Under the pieces are notes generated by a model. It was not told where the DNA came from. It did no database searches and worked only from the letters and a program-made list of their open reading frames with translations. DNA of 64,000 bases from Isoetes taiwanensis (Eukaryota; Streptophyta; Lycopodiopsida; Isoetales; Isoetaceae): contig JAJEKV010000037.1 of the NCBI GenBank assembly GCA_021234155.1, positions 1 through 64,000 of the forward strand, given 5' to 3'. Shown here in pieces: positions 49,004 through 61,373 of this stretch. Each line of letters starts with the position of its first letter. The stretch's first letter is position 1. The position numbers were made by a program, and so were the translations under genes.

Positions 49004-50250
49004 ATGGCAACGCAATTGTCGAAGACAAAGATCCATTCAGATCAAAAGGCTCTAGAAAAAGCAATGCCTTTCTTTGAACCCTATTGCATAGTTACGTGTA
49101 AAAAGCGGTCGCCTTTTGAGCCCTTGTTATGCTTCCATCCATTTCTCACACATGCGGATGGAGTACGGCAATTGCCGATGGGATTCGGCAACTAGACGCC
49201 CTGACGGTTCCAACGGAGCAAAAATCACCTCCATCGGACCGGGATGCAGAGATATGCCAAACTGAAGTTAAGCTTCTAGTTATGGATGTCTCCGTGTCTT
49301 TAAATTTGTTTCTTTTTTAGCGCCTTTTAAGCAAATATTTGAGTGCTTACCGGAGGTTCCTTTACGGAGGTTCCTTTCATTGCCTTGCTTTTTGCCTCCC
49401 TCTTAATTTGCCTTCACTTAGGTCCCTGGGCTAATTCACCAAAAGTTCATATTTCATAATTCGTCATCAAGGGATGCCTCCTTGTCATATTCAAAGCTAT
49501 ATTTTGACGAGCCGATACTTCAATAATATTCTCTTGTCACAATTGCTCTTAAGTTTTCATCATGTCGATGATGTAGTATAGTGGTGAGTATTCCGCATCA
49601 CGCTGGTGACCCGAAGTTCGATCCCCCAAGATCGGGCGTGATTTTTGTTCTATCTCGCCTAGTGCATATCTTTCCAAAGTGTAGCACATGAATATGACTG
49701 ACTCCCACCCCTTAAAAGTCGTGGTGTTATGACTCCTACCCCTTCAAAGTTGTGTTAGAGTTTCTATAATGCCAATCTCGCATAGTGTTGAGTGTTCTTG
49801 GTCATGCCGGGCGAATTCGCGTTCGATTCCACCACCGCACGAGGATGTGTCTCCTTGTCCTATTCAAAGCCATATTTCGACGAGGCTGCAATTCCAAAGT
49901 ATTTCATTGCCACAATTGCGGTTAGAATCTTCGATCGTGTCGATGTAGTATAGTGGTGAGTATTCCCGCCGTCACGCGCTGGGTGACCCGGTTCGATCCC
50001 CAAGATCGGGCGCAATTTTTGGCCTAACTTGTCCAAAATAATGCATATATTCAAAATCGAGATCTTATATTCAAAATGAACTAAAAGATTCCTATTTAAG
50101 AGACGGTGACGAGAGAAAAGAAGTTAGTATCAGATTACACCGGGATCTCGACGGTTGTCGCTAGTTCATCAAAACTATTTCAAGGACCTAGCTTTTAAGA
50201 TATAGATAGCTTCCAACCCAACCGGCTTTGATCTCAAGCTCCGGTAAACC
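49004..50250 (+). repeat. Unit 40 (1,247 bp)
   Basis: A is at 49564-49638, core GCATCACGCTGG, with GATGATG in place of GATG in the 5' acceptor strand, a rare change in the otherwise constant first 29 nt. B is at 49939-50012, core CGCCGTCACGCGCTGGG. CGGAGGTTCCTTTA is duplicated near 49350. Confidence 0.97.
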
Positions 50251-51481
50251 ATGGCAACGCAATTGTCGAAGACAAAGATCCATTCAGATCAAAAGGCTCT
50301 AGAAAAAGCAATGCCTTTCTTTGGAACCCTATTGCATAGTTACGGTGTAAAAAGCGGTCGCCTTTTGAGCCCTTGTTATGCTTCCATCCATTTCTCACAC
50401 ATGCGATGGAGTACGGCAATTGCCGGGATTCGCAACTAGATGCCCCGACGGTTCCAACGGAGCAAAAATCACCTCCATCGGATCCGGGCGGATGCAGATA
50501 TGCCAAACCGAAGTTAAGCTTCTAGTTATGGATGTCTCCGTGTCTTTAAATTTGTTTTTTTTTTAGCGCCGCTTTTAGGCAAATATATTTGAGTGCTTAC
50601 CGGAGGTTCCTTTCATTGCCTTGCTTTTTTTTGCCTCCCTCTTAATTTGCCTTCACTTAGGTCCCTGGGCTAATTCACCAAAAGTTCATATTTCATAATT
50701 CGGCCATCAAGGGATGCCTCCTTGTCATATTCAAAGCTATATTTTGACGAAATGATACTTCAATAATATTCTCTTGTCACAATTGTTTTAAGTTTTCATC
50801 ATGTCGATGTAGTATAGTGGTGAGTATTCCCCGCCACACGCTGGTGACCCGAAGTTCGATCCCCGCAAGATCGGGCGATTTTTGTTCTATCTCGCCTAGT
50901 GTGCATATCTTTCCAAAGTGTAGCACATGAATATGACTCCCACCCCTTAAAAAGTCGTGTTTATGACTCCTACCCCTTCAAAGCTGTGTTAGAGTTTCTA
51001 TAATGCCAATCTCGCATAGTGTTGAGTGTTCTTGGTCATGCCGGCGACCCGTGTTCGATTCCACCACCGCACGAGGATGTGTCTCCTTGTCCTATTCAAA
51101 GCCATATTTCGACGAGGCTGCAATTCCAAAGTATTTCATTGCCACAATTGCGGTTAGAATCTTCGATCGTGGTCGATGTAGTATAGTGGTGAGTATTCCC
51201 GCCACACGCTGGTGACCCGGTTCGATCCCCCAAGATCGGGCGCAATTTTTGGCCTAACTTGTCCAAAATAATGCATATATTCAAAATCGAGATCTTATAT
51301 TCAAAATGAACTAAAAGATTCCTATTTAAGAGACGGTGACGAGAGAAAAGAAGTTAGTATCAGATTACACCGGGGATCTGACGGTGTCAGCTAGTTCATC
51401 AAAACTATTTCAAGGACCTAGCTTTTAAGATATAGATAGCTTCTAACCCAACCGGCTTTGATCTCAAGCTCCGGGTAAACC
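50251..51481 (+). repeat. Unit 41 (1,231 bp)
   Basis: A is at 50803-50877, core CCGCCACACGCTGG. B is at 51172-51242, core CGCCACACGCTGG. It shares with unit 47 a T-to-C change (AAGCTGTG, 50984) and ends with CTTCTAAC, otherwise a left-block marker. Confidence 0.97.
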
Positions 51482-52727
51482 ATGGCAACGCAATTGTCGA
51501 AGACAGCATCCATTCAGATCAAAAGGCTCTAGAAAAAGCAATGCCTTTCTTTGGAACCCTATTGCATAGTTACGGTGTAAAAAGCGGTCGTCTTTGAGCC
51601 CTTGTTATGCTTCCATCCATTTCTCACACATGCGGATGGAGTACGGCAATTGCCGATGGGATTCGGCAACTAGACGCCCTGACGGTTCCAACGGAGCAAA
51701 AATCACCTCCATCGGACCGGCGGATGCAGAGATATGCCAAACTGAAGTTAAGCTTCTAGTTATGGATGTCTCCGTGTCTTTAAATTTGTTTCTTTTTTTA
51801 GCGCGCCTTTTAAGCAAATATTTTGAGTGCTTACCGAGGTTCCTTTCATTGCCTTGCCTTGCTTTTTGCCTTGCTTTTTGCCTCCCTTTAAATTTGCCTT
51901 CACTTAGGTCCCCTCGGGCTAATTCACCAAAAGTTCATATTTCATAATTCGCCATCAAGGGATGCCTCCTTGTCATATTCAAAGCTATATTTTGACGAAA
52001 TGATACTTCAATAATATTCTCTTGTCACAATTGTTTTAAGTTTTCATCATGTCGATGTAGTATAGTGGTGAGTATTCCCACTGCCACACGCTGGTGACCC
52101 GAAGTTCGATCCCCCAAGATCGGGCGTGATTTTTGTTCTATCTCGCCTAGTGCATATCTTTCCAAAGTGTAGCACATGAATATGACTCCCCACCCCTTAA
52201 AAGTCGTGGTGTTATGACTCCTACCCCTTCAAAGTTGTGTTAGAGTTTCTATAATGCCAATCTCGCATAGTGTTGAGTGTTCTTGGTCATGCCTACACCC
52301 GTTCGATTCCACCACCGCACGAGGATGTGTCTCCTTGTCCTATTCAAAGCCATATTTCGACGAGGCTGCAATTCCAAAGTATTTCATTGCCACAATTATG
52401 TTAGAATCTTCGATCGTGGTCGATGTAGTATAGTGGTGAGTATTCCCGCCCACCACGCTGGTGACCCGGTTCGATCCCCAAGATCGGGCGCAATTTTTGG
52501 CCTAACTTGTCCAAAATAATGCATATATTCAAAATCGAGATCTTATATTCAAAATGAACTAAAAGATTCCTATTTAAGAGACGGATGACGAGAGAAAAGA
52601 AGTTAGTATCGATTACACCGGGATCCGACGGTCGTCACCTAGTTCATCAAAACTATTTCAAGGACCTAGCTTTTAAGATATAGATAGCTTCCAACCCAAC
52701 CGGCTTTGATCTCAAGCTCCGTAAACC
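51482..52727 (+). repeat. Unit 42 (1,246 bp)
   Basis: A is at 52051-52126, core CACTGCCACACGCTGG. B is at 52419-52490, core CGCCCACCACGCTGG. Clean-state first half. Slippage has made extra GCCTTGC copies near 51855-51880. Confidence 0.97.
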
Positions 52728-53970
52728 ATGGCAACGCAATTGTCGAAGACAAAGATCCATTCAGATCAAAAGGCTCTAGAAAAAGCAATGCCTTTCTTTG
52801 GAACCCTATTGCATAGTTACGGTGTAAAAGCGGTCGCCTTTGAGCCCTTTGTTATGCTTCCATCCATTTCTCACACATGCGGATGGAGTACGGCAATTGC
52901 CGATGGGATTCGCAACTAGATGCCCCGACGGTTCCAACGGAGCAAAAAATCACCTCCATCGGATCGGGCGGATGCGTAGATATGCCAAACCGGTTAAGCT
53001 TCTAGTTATGGATGTCTCCGTGTCTTTAAATTTGTTTCTTTTTTTAGCCGCTTTTTTATATTTGAGTGCTTATATTTGAGTGCTTACCGAGGTTCCTTTC
53101 ATTGCCTTGCTTTTTTTGCCTCCCTTAATTTTTGCCTTCACTTAGGTCCCTCGGGGCTAATTCACCAAAAGTTCATATTTCATAATTCGGCCATCAAGGG
53201 ATGCCTCCTTGTCATATTCAAAGCTATATTTTGACGAAATGATACTTCAATAATATTCTCTTGTCACAATTGCTCTTAAGTTTTCATCATGTCGATGTAG
53301 TATAGTGGTGAGTATTCCCGCCGCCACGCTGGTGACCCGAAGTTCGATCCCCCAAGATCGGGCGTGATTTTTTGTTCTATCTCGCCTAGTGCATATCTTT
53401 CCAAAGTGTAGCACATGAATATGACTCCCACCCCTTTAAAAGTCTGGTGGTGTTATGACTCCTACCCCTTCAAAGTTGTGTTAGAGTTTCTATAATGCCA
53501 ATCTCGCATAGTGTTGAGTGTTCTTGGTCATGCCGGGCGACCCGTTCGATTCCACCACCGCATCGAGGATGTGTCTCCTTGTCCTATTCAAAGCCATATT
53601 TCGACGAGGCTGCAATTCCAAAGTATTTCATTGCCACAATTGCGTTAGAATCTTCGATCGTGGTCGATGTAGTATAGTGGTGAGTATTCCCACCATCCAC
53701 GCTGGTGACCCGGTTCGATCCCCAAGATCGGGCGCAATTTTTGGCCTAACTTGTCCAAAATAATGCATATATTCAAAATCGAGATCTTATATTCAAAATG
53801 AACTAAAAGATTCCTATTTAAGAGACGGTGACGAGAGAAAAAGAAGTTAGTATCGATTACACCGGATCCGACGGTGTCGCCTAGTTCATCAAAACTATTT
53901 CAAGGACCTAGCTTTTAAGATATAGATAGCTTCCAACCCAACCGGCTTTGATCTCAAGCTCCGGTAAACC
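52728..53970 (+). repeat. Unit 43 (1,243 bp)
   Basis: A is at 53291-53364, core CGCCGCCACGCTGG. B is at 53663-53734, core CACCATCCACGCTGG. The T-rich spot is shortened, and ATATTTGAGTGCTT is doubled near 53058-53085. Confidence 0.97.
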
Positions 53971-55200
53971 ATGGCAACGCAATTGTCGAAGACAAAGATC
54001 CATTCAGATCAAAAGGCTCTAGAAAAAGCAATGCCTTTCTTTGGAACCCTATTGCATAGTTACGGTAAAAAGCGGTCGCCTTTTGAGCCCTTTGTTATGC
54101 TTCCATCCATTTCTCACACATGCGGATGGAGTACGGCAATTGCCGATGGGATTCGCAACTAGATGCCCCGACGGTTCCAACGGAGCAAAAATCACCTCCA
54201 TCGGACCGGGCGGATGCAGATATGCCAAACCGGGTTAAGCTTCTAGTTATGGATGTCTCCGTGTCTTTAAATTTGTTTCTTTTTTTTTAGCGCTTACTTT
54301 TAGGCAAATATATTTGAGTGCTTACCGAGGTTCCTTTCATTGCCTTGCTTTTTGCCTCCCTCTTAATTTGCCTTCACTTAGGTCCCCTGGGCTAATTCAC
54401 CAAAAGTTCATATTTCATAATTCGCCATCAAGGGATGCCTCCTTGTCATATTCAAAGCTATATTTTGACGAAATGATACTTCAATAATATTCTCTTGTCA
54501 CAATTGTTCTTAAGTTTTCATCATGTCGATGTAGTATAGTGGTGAGTATTCCCGCCACCACGCTGGTGACCCGGTTCGATCCCCGCAGATCGGGCGTGAT
54601 TTTTGTTCTATCTCGCCTAGTGCATATCTTTCCAAAGTGTAGCACATGAATATGACTCCCACCCCACCCCTAAAAAGTCGTGGTGTTATGACTCCTACCC
54701 CTTCAAAGTTGTGTTAGAGTTTCTATAATGCCAATCTCGCATAGTGTTGAGTGTTCTTGGTCATGCCTACGAATTGTTCGATTCCACCACCGCACGAGGA
54801 TGTGTCTCCTTGTCCTATTCAAAGCCATATTTCGACGAGGCTGCAATTCCAAAGTATTTCATTGCCACAATTGCGGTTAGAATCTTCGATCGTGTCGATG
54901 TAGTATAGTGGTGAGTATTCCCACCACACGCTGGTGACCCGGTTCGATCCCCAAAGATCGGCGCAATTTTTGGCCTAACTTGTCCAAAATAATGCATATA
55001 TTCAAAATCGAGATCTTATATTCAAAATGAACTAAAAGATTCCTATTTAAGAGACGGTGACGAGAGAAAAGAAGTTAGTATCAGATTACACCGGGGATCT
55101 GACGGTGTCGGCTAGTTCATCAAAACTATTTCAAGGACCTAGCTTTTAAGATATAGATAGCTTCCAACCCAACCGGCTTTGATCTCAAGCTCCGTAAACC
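53971..55200 (+). repeat. Unit 44 (1,230 bp)
   Basis: A is at 54525-54596, core CGCCACCACGCTGG. B is at 54894-54963, core CACCACACGCTGG. Right-block markers. CCCACCCCACCCC near 54660 is a local duplication. Confidence 0.97.
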
Positions 55201-56439
55201 ATGGCAACGCAATTGTCGAAGACAAAGATCCATTCAGATCAAAAGGCTCTAGAAAAAGCAATGCCTTTCTTTGGAACCCTATTGCATAGTTACGGTAAAA
55301 GCGGTCGCCTTTGAGCCCTTGTTATGCTTCCATCCATTTCTCACACATGCGGATGGAGTACGGCAATTGCCGGCGGGATTCGCAACTAGATGCCCCGACG
55401 GTTCCAACGGAGCAAAAATCACCTCCATCGGACCGGGGATGCAGATATGCCAAACCGGGTTAAGCTTCTAGTTATGGATGTCTCCGTGTTTTAAATTTGT
55501 TTCTTTTTTAGCGCTTTTAGGCAAATATTTTGAGGCAGGTCATATTTTGAGTGCTTACCGAGGTTCCTTTCATTGCCTTGCTTTTTGCCTCCCTCTTAAT
55601 TTGCCTTCACTTAGGTCCCTGGGCTAATTCACCAAAAGTTCATATTTCATAATTCGTCATCAAGGGATGCCTCCTTGTCATATTCAAAGCTATATTTTGA
55701 CGAGCCGATACTTCAATAATATTCTCTTGTCACAATTGTTTTAAGTTTTCATCATGTCGATGTAGTATAGTGGTGAGTATTCCCCGCCACCACGCTGGTG
55801 ACCCGAAGTTCGATCCCCGCATCGGGCGTGATTTTTGTTCTATCTCGCCTAGTGCATATCTTTCCAAAGTGTAGCACATGAATATGACCGACTCCCACCC
55901 CTTAAAAAGTCGGTGTGTGTTATGACTCCTACCCCTTCAAAGTTGTGTTAGAGTTTCTATAATGCCAATCTCGCATAGTGTTGAGTGTTCTTGGTCATGC
56001 CGGGCGACCCGTTCGATTCCACCACCGCACGAGGATGTGTCTCCTTGTCCTATTCAAAGCCATATTTCGACGAGGCTGCAATTCCAAAGTATTTCATTGC
56101 CACAATTGCGTTAGAATCTTCGATCGTGGTCGATGTAGTATAGTGGTGAGTATTCCCTCACCACCACGCTGGTGACCCGGTTCGATCCCCAAGATCGGGC
56201 GCAATTTTTTGGCCTAACTTGTCCAAAATAATGCATATATTCAAAATCGAGATCTTATATTCAAAATGAACTAAAAGATTCCTATTTAAGAGACGGTGAC
56301 GAGAGAAAAGAAGTTAGTATCGATTACACCGGATCTCGACGGTGTCGCCTAGTTCATCAAAACTATTTCAAGGACCTAGCTTTTAAGATATAGATAGCTT
56401 CCAACCCAACCGGCTTTGATCTCAAGCTCCGGTAAAACC
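55201..56439 (+). repeat. Unit 45 (1,239 bp)
   Basis: A is at 55756-55828, core CCGCCACCACGCTGG. B is at 56129-56201, core CTCACCACCACGCTGG. Last unit of the continuous ATTGCCAC run. The T-rich spot contains TTTTGAGGCAGGTC near 55530. Confidence 0.97.
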
Positions 56440-57690
56440 ATGGCAACGCAATTGTCGAAGACAAAGATCCATTCAGATCAAAAGGCTCTAGAAAAAGCAA
56501 TGCCTTTCTTTGGAACCCTATTGCATAGTTACGGTGTAAAAGCGGTCGCCTTTGAGCCCTTGTTATGCTTCCATCCATTTCACACACATGGATGGAGTAC
56601 GGCAATTGCCGCCGGATTCGCAACTAGATGCCCCGACGGTTCCAACGGAGCAAAAATCACCTCCATCGGATCGGGCGATGCAGAGATATGCCAAACCGGG
56701 TTAAGCTTCTAGTTATGGATGTCTCCGTGTCTTTAAATTTGTTTCTTTTTTTAGCGCACCTTTTAGGCAGTCATATTTGAGTGCTTACCGGAGGTTCCTT
56801 TCATTGCCTTGCTTTTTTCATTGCCTTGCTTTTTGCCTCCCTCTTAATTTGCCTTCACTTAGGTCCATGGGCTAATTCACCAAAAGTTCATATTTCATAA
56901 TTCGCCATCAAGGGATGCCTCCTTGTCATATTCAAAGCTATATTTTGACGAAATTTTATACTTCAAATAATATTCTCTTGTCACAATTGCTCTTAAGTTT
57001 TCATCATGTCGATGTAGTATAGTGGTGAGTATTCCCACCGCCACGCTGGTGACCCGAAGTTCGATCCCCCAAGATCGGCGTGATTTTTGTTCTATCTCGC
57101 CTAGTGCATATCTTTCCAAAGTGTAGCACATGAATATGACTCCCACCCCTTAAAAGTCGTGGTGTTATGACTCCTACCCCTTCAAAGTTGTGTTAGAGTT
57201 TCTATAATGCCAATCTCGCATAGTGTTGAGTGTTCTTGGTCATGCCGGGTACGACCCGTGTTCGATTCCACCACCGCACGAGGATGTGTCTCCTTGTCCT
57301 ATTCAAAGCCATATTTCGACGAGGCTGCAATTCCAAAGTATTTCATTGTCACAATTATGTTTAGAATCTTCGATCGTGTCGATGTAGTATAGTGGTGAGT
57401 ATTCCCGCCTGTCACGCGGGTGACCCGGGTTCGATCCCCGGCATCGGCGCAATTTTTGGCCTAACTTGTCCAAAATAATGCATATATTCAAAATCGAGAT
57501 CTTATATTCAAAATGAACTAAAAGATTCCTATTTAAGAGACGGTGACGAGAGAAAAGAAGTTAGTATCAGATTACACCGGGGATCTGACGGTGTCAGCTA
57601 GTTCATCAAAACTATTTCAAGGACCTAGCTTTTAAGATATAGATAGCTTCTAACCCAACCGGGCTTTGGATCTCAAGCTCCGGGTAAACC
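56440..57690 (+). repeat. Unit 46 (1,251 bp)
   Basis: A is at 57008-57080, core CACCGCCACGCTGG. B is intact at 57378-57449. ATTGTCAC returns before B and CTTCTAAC returns at the end. A tandem copy of TTGCCTTGCTTTTT lies near 56805-56832. Confidence 0.97.
57378..57449 (+). tRNA. tRNA-Asp(GTC), locus B of unit 46, intact
   Basis: Identical to the unit 7 B copy. It is the last complete gene before the array end; the next two clean copies are truncated. Confidence 0.95.
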
Positions 57691-58911
57691 ATGGCAACGC
57701 AATTGTCGAAGACAGCATCCATTCAGATCAAAAGGCTCTAGAAAAAGCAATGCCTTTCTTTGGAACCCTATTGCATAGTTACGGTGTAAAAAGCGGTCGT
57801 CTTTGAGCCCTTGTTATGCTTCCATCCATTTCTCACACATGCGGATGGAGTACGGCAATTGCCGATGGGATTCGGCAACTAGACGCCCTGACGGTTCCAA
57901 CGGAGCAAAAATCACCTCCATCGGACCGGCGGATGCAGAGATATGCCAAACCGAAGTTAAGCTTCTAGTTATGGATGTCTCCGTGTCTTTAAATTTGTTT
58001 CTTTTTTTAGCGCGCCTTTTAAGCAGTCATATTTGAGTGCTTACCGGAGGTTCCTTTCATTGCCTTGCTTTTTGCCTCCCTCTTAATTTGCCTTCACTTA
58101 GGTCCCTGGGCTAATTCACCAAAAGTTCATATTTCATAATTCGTCATCAAGGGATGCCTCCTTGTCATATTCAAAGCTATATTTTGACGAGCCGATACTT
58201 CAATAATATTCTCTTGTCACAATTGCTCTTAAGTTTTCATCATGTCGATGTAGTATAGTGGTGAGTATTCCCGCCTGTCACGCGGGTGACCCGGGTTCGA
58301 TCTGATTTTTGTTCTATCTCGCCTAGTGCATATCTTTCCAAAGTGTAGCACATGAATATGACTCCCACCCCTTAAAAGCTGTGTGTTATGACTCCTACCC
58401 CCTTCAAAGCTGTGTTAGAGTTTCTATAATGCCAATCTCGCATAGTGTTGAGTGTTCTTGGTCATGCCTTGGCGACCCGTTCGATTCCACCACCACCGCA
58501 CGAGGATGTGTCTCCTTGTCCCTATTCAAAGCCATATTTCGACGAGGCTGCAATTCCAAAGTATTTCATTGTCACAATTGCGTTAGAATCTTCGATCGTG
58601 GGTCGATGTAGTATAGTGGTGAGTATTCCCGCCGCCACACGCTGGTGACCCGGTTCGATCCCCTAAGATCGGGCGCAATTTTTGGCCTAACTTGTCCAAA
58701 ATAATGCATATATTCAAAATCGAGATCTTATATGCAAAATGAACTAAAAGATTCCTATTTAAGAGACGGTGACGAGAGAAAAGAAGTTAGTATCAGATTA
58801 CACCGGGGATCTGACGGTGTCAGCTAGTTCATCAAAACTATTTCAAGGACCTAGCTTTTAAGATATAGATAGCTTCTAACCCAACCGGCTTTGATCTCAA
58901 GTCCGTAAACC
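57691..58911 (+). repeat. Unit 47 (1,221 bp), left-block-like
   Basis: A is truncated at 58244-58302. B is at 58602-58675, core CGCCGCCACACGCTGG. It carries left-block markers TATATGC and CTTCTAAC far from the left block, and shares AAGCTGTG (58410) with unit 41. Confidence 0.97.
58244..58302 (+). pseudogene. tRNA-Asp fragment, locus A of unit 47, 3' end deleted
   Basis: Bases 1-59 are perfect, with the B-type CCGGG T stem. The last 13 nt (CCCGGCATCGGCG) are missing, and the downstream TGATTTTTG follows directly. The 3' T-stem and acceptor strands are gone, so no tRNA can fold. Confidence 0.9.
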
Positions 58912-59476
58912 ATGGCAACGCAATTGTCGAAGACAGCATCCATTCAGATCAAAAGGCTCTTAGAAAAAGCAATGCCTTTCTTTGGAACCCTATTGCATAG
59001 TTACGGTGTAAAAAGCGGTCGTCTTTGAGCCCTTGTTATGCTTCCATCCATTTCTCACACATGCGGATGGAGTACGGCAATTGCCGATGGGATTCGCAAA
59101 CTAGATGCCCCTCGACGGTTCCAACGGAGCAAAAATCACCTCCATCGGATCGGGCGGATGCAGAGATATGCCAAACCGGTTAAGCTTCTAGTTATGGATG
59201 TCTCCGTGTCTTTAAATTTGTTTCTTTTTTTTGAGCTTACCGGAGGTCCTTTTAGGCAGCCATATTTGAGTGCTTACCGAGGTTCCTTTTCATTGCCTTG
59301 CTTTTTGCCTCCCTCTTAATTTGCCTTCACTTAGGTCCCCGGGCTAATTCACCAAAAGTTCATATTTCATAATTCGTCATCAAGGGATGCCTCCTTGTCA
59401 TATTCAAAGCTATATTTTGGCGAGCCGATACTTCAATAATATTATCTTGTCACAATTGCTCTTAAGTTTTCATCAT

Positions 59477-59548
59477 GTCGATGTAGTATAGTGGTGAGTA
59501 TTCCCGCACTGTCACGCGGGTGACCCGGTTCGATCCCCGCATCGGGCG
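59477..59548 (+). pseudogene. tRNA-Asp-like, locus A of unit 48
   Basis: The core is CGCACTGTCACGCGGG: anticodon GTC and the 3' stem strand are kept, with one base inserted in the 5' strand. The T arm is CCGGTTCG and the 3' end CGCATCGGGCG. Confidence 0.65.
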
Positions 59549-59843
59549 TGATTTTTGTTCTATCTCGCCTAGTGCATATCTTTCCAAAGTGTAGCACATG
59601 AATATGACTCCCACCCCTTAAAAGTCGTGGTGTTATGACTCCTACCCCCTTCAAAGTTGTGTTAGAGTTTCTATAATGCCAATCTCGCATAGTGTTGAGT
59701 GTTCTTGGTCATGCCGGCGACCCGTGTTTGATTCCACCACCGCACGAGGATGTGTCTCCTTGTCCTATTCAAAGCCATATTTCGATGAGGCTGCAATTCC
59801 AAAGTATTTCATTGCCACAATTGCGGTTAGAATCTTCGATCGT

Positions 59844-59906
59844 GTATAGTGGTGAGTATTCCCGCCTGTCACGCGGGTGACCTGGGTTCGATCCCCGGCA
59901 TCGGCG
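59844..59906 (+). pseudogene. tRNA-Asp fragment, locus B of unit 48, 5' end deleted
   Basis: Starts at the D arm: GATCGTGT is joined to ATAGTGG, losing nine bases (CGATGTAGT) between two GT dinucleotides. The rest is full B type apart from C-to-T at 59883 in the T stem. The 5' acceptor strand and half of box A are gone. Confidence 0.9.
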
Positions 59907-60147
59907 CAATTTTTGGCCTAACTTGTCCAAAATAATGCATATATTCAAAATCGAGATCTTATATTCAAAATGAACTAAAAGATTCCTATTTAAGAGACGG
60001 TGACGAGAGAAAAGAAGTTAGTATCAGATTACACCGGGGATCTGACGGTGTCGGCTAGTTCATCAAAACTATTTCAAGGACCTAGCTTTTAAGATATAGA
60101 TAGCTTCCAACCCAACCGGGCTTTGGATCTCAAGCTCCGGGTAAACC

Positions 60148-61373
60148 ATGGCAACGCAATTGTCGAAGACAGCATCCATTCAGATCAAAAGGCTCTAGAA
60201 AAAGCAATGCCTTTCTTTGGAACCCTATTGCATAGTTACGGTGTAAAAAGCGGTCGTCTTTGAGCCCTTGTTATGCTTCCATCCATTTCTCACACATGCG
60301 GATGGAGTACGGCAATTGCCGCTGGGATTCGGCAACTAGATGCCCTGACGGTTCCAACGGAGCAAAAATCACCTCCATCGGACCGGCGGATGCAGAGATA
60401 TGCCAAACTGAAGTTAAGCTTCTAGTTATGGATGTCTCCGTGTCTTTAAATTTGTTTCTTTTTTTTAGCCACCTTTTAGGCAAATATATTTGAGTGCTTA
60501 CCGAGGTTCCTTTCATTGCCTTGCTTTTTGCCTCCCTCTTCATTTGCCTTCACTTAGGTCCATGGGCTAATTCACCAAAAGTTCATATTTCATAATTCGT
60601 CATCAAGGGATGCCTCCTTGTCATATTCAAAGCTATATTTTGACGAGCCGATACTTCAATAATATTCTCTTGTCACAATTGCTCTTAAGTTTTCATCATG
60701 TCGATGTAGTATAGTGGTGAGTATTCCCGTCTGTCACGCGGGTGACCCGAGTTCGATCCCCGGCATCGGGCGTGATTTTTGTTCTATCTCGCCTAGTGCA
60801 TATCTTTCCAAAGTGTAGCACATGAATATGACTCCCACCCCTTAAAAGTCGTGTGTTATGACTCCTACCCCTTCAAAGTTGTGTTAGAGTTTCTATAATG
60901 CCAATCTCGATAGTGTTGAGTGTTCTTGGTCATGCCGGGCGCACCCGTTTTCGATTCCACCACCGCGACGAGGATGTGTCTCCTTGTCCTATTCAAAGCC
61001 ATATTTCGACGAGGCTGCAATTCCAAAGTATTTCATTGTCACAATTGCGTTAGAATCTTCGATCGTGGTCGATGTAGTATAGTGGTGAGTATTCCCCGTC
61101 ACGCTGGTGACCCGGTTCGATCCCCTAAGATCGGGCGCAATTTTTGGCCTAACTTGTCCAAAATAATGCATATATTCAAAATCGAGATCTTATATTCAAA
61201 ATGAACTAAAAGATTCCTATTTAAGAGACGGTGACGAGAGAAAAGAAGTTAGTATCGATTACACCGGATCCGACGGTCGTCGCCTAGTTCATCAAAACTA
61301 TTTCAAGGACCTAGCTTTTAAGATATAGATAGCTTCCAACCCAACCGGCTTTGATCTCAAGCTCCCGTAAACC
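60148..61373 (+). repeat. Unit 49 (1,226 bp)
   Basis: A is nearly intact at 60700-60772. B is at 61068-61137, core CCGTCACGCTGG. TTCATTTG and CCATGGG (central-type) return, with GTAAAAG and GTTAAGC (right/left type) and no internal duplication. Confidence 0.97.
60700..60772 (+). pseudogene. tRNA-Asp-like, locus A of unit 49, nearly intact
   Basis: The core is CGTCTGTCACGCGGG: the anticodon is intact and one stem base is changed from C to T. An extra G stands near the 3' end (CATCGGGCG). Confidence 0.7.

Larger units (their letters stand above)
58912..60147 (+). repeat. Unit 48 (1,236 bp)
   Basis: A is at 59477-59548, nearly intact. B is 5'-truncated at 59844-59906. It starts with the left-block marker CTCTTAG but has the right-block ATTGCCAC, so it looks like a left/right recombinant. 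Three CG-to-TG changes lie at 59729, 59786 and 59883. Confidence 0.97.

Noticed and set aside
57803-58036. 77-codon frame repeated almost identically in many units (3057, 8017, 42957, 57803)
   Set aside because: It begins at a TTG, with the first ATG 12 codons in. Its sameness follows from repeat identity, it is broken in most units, and no domain is recognisable.
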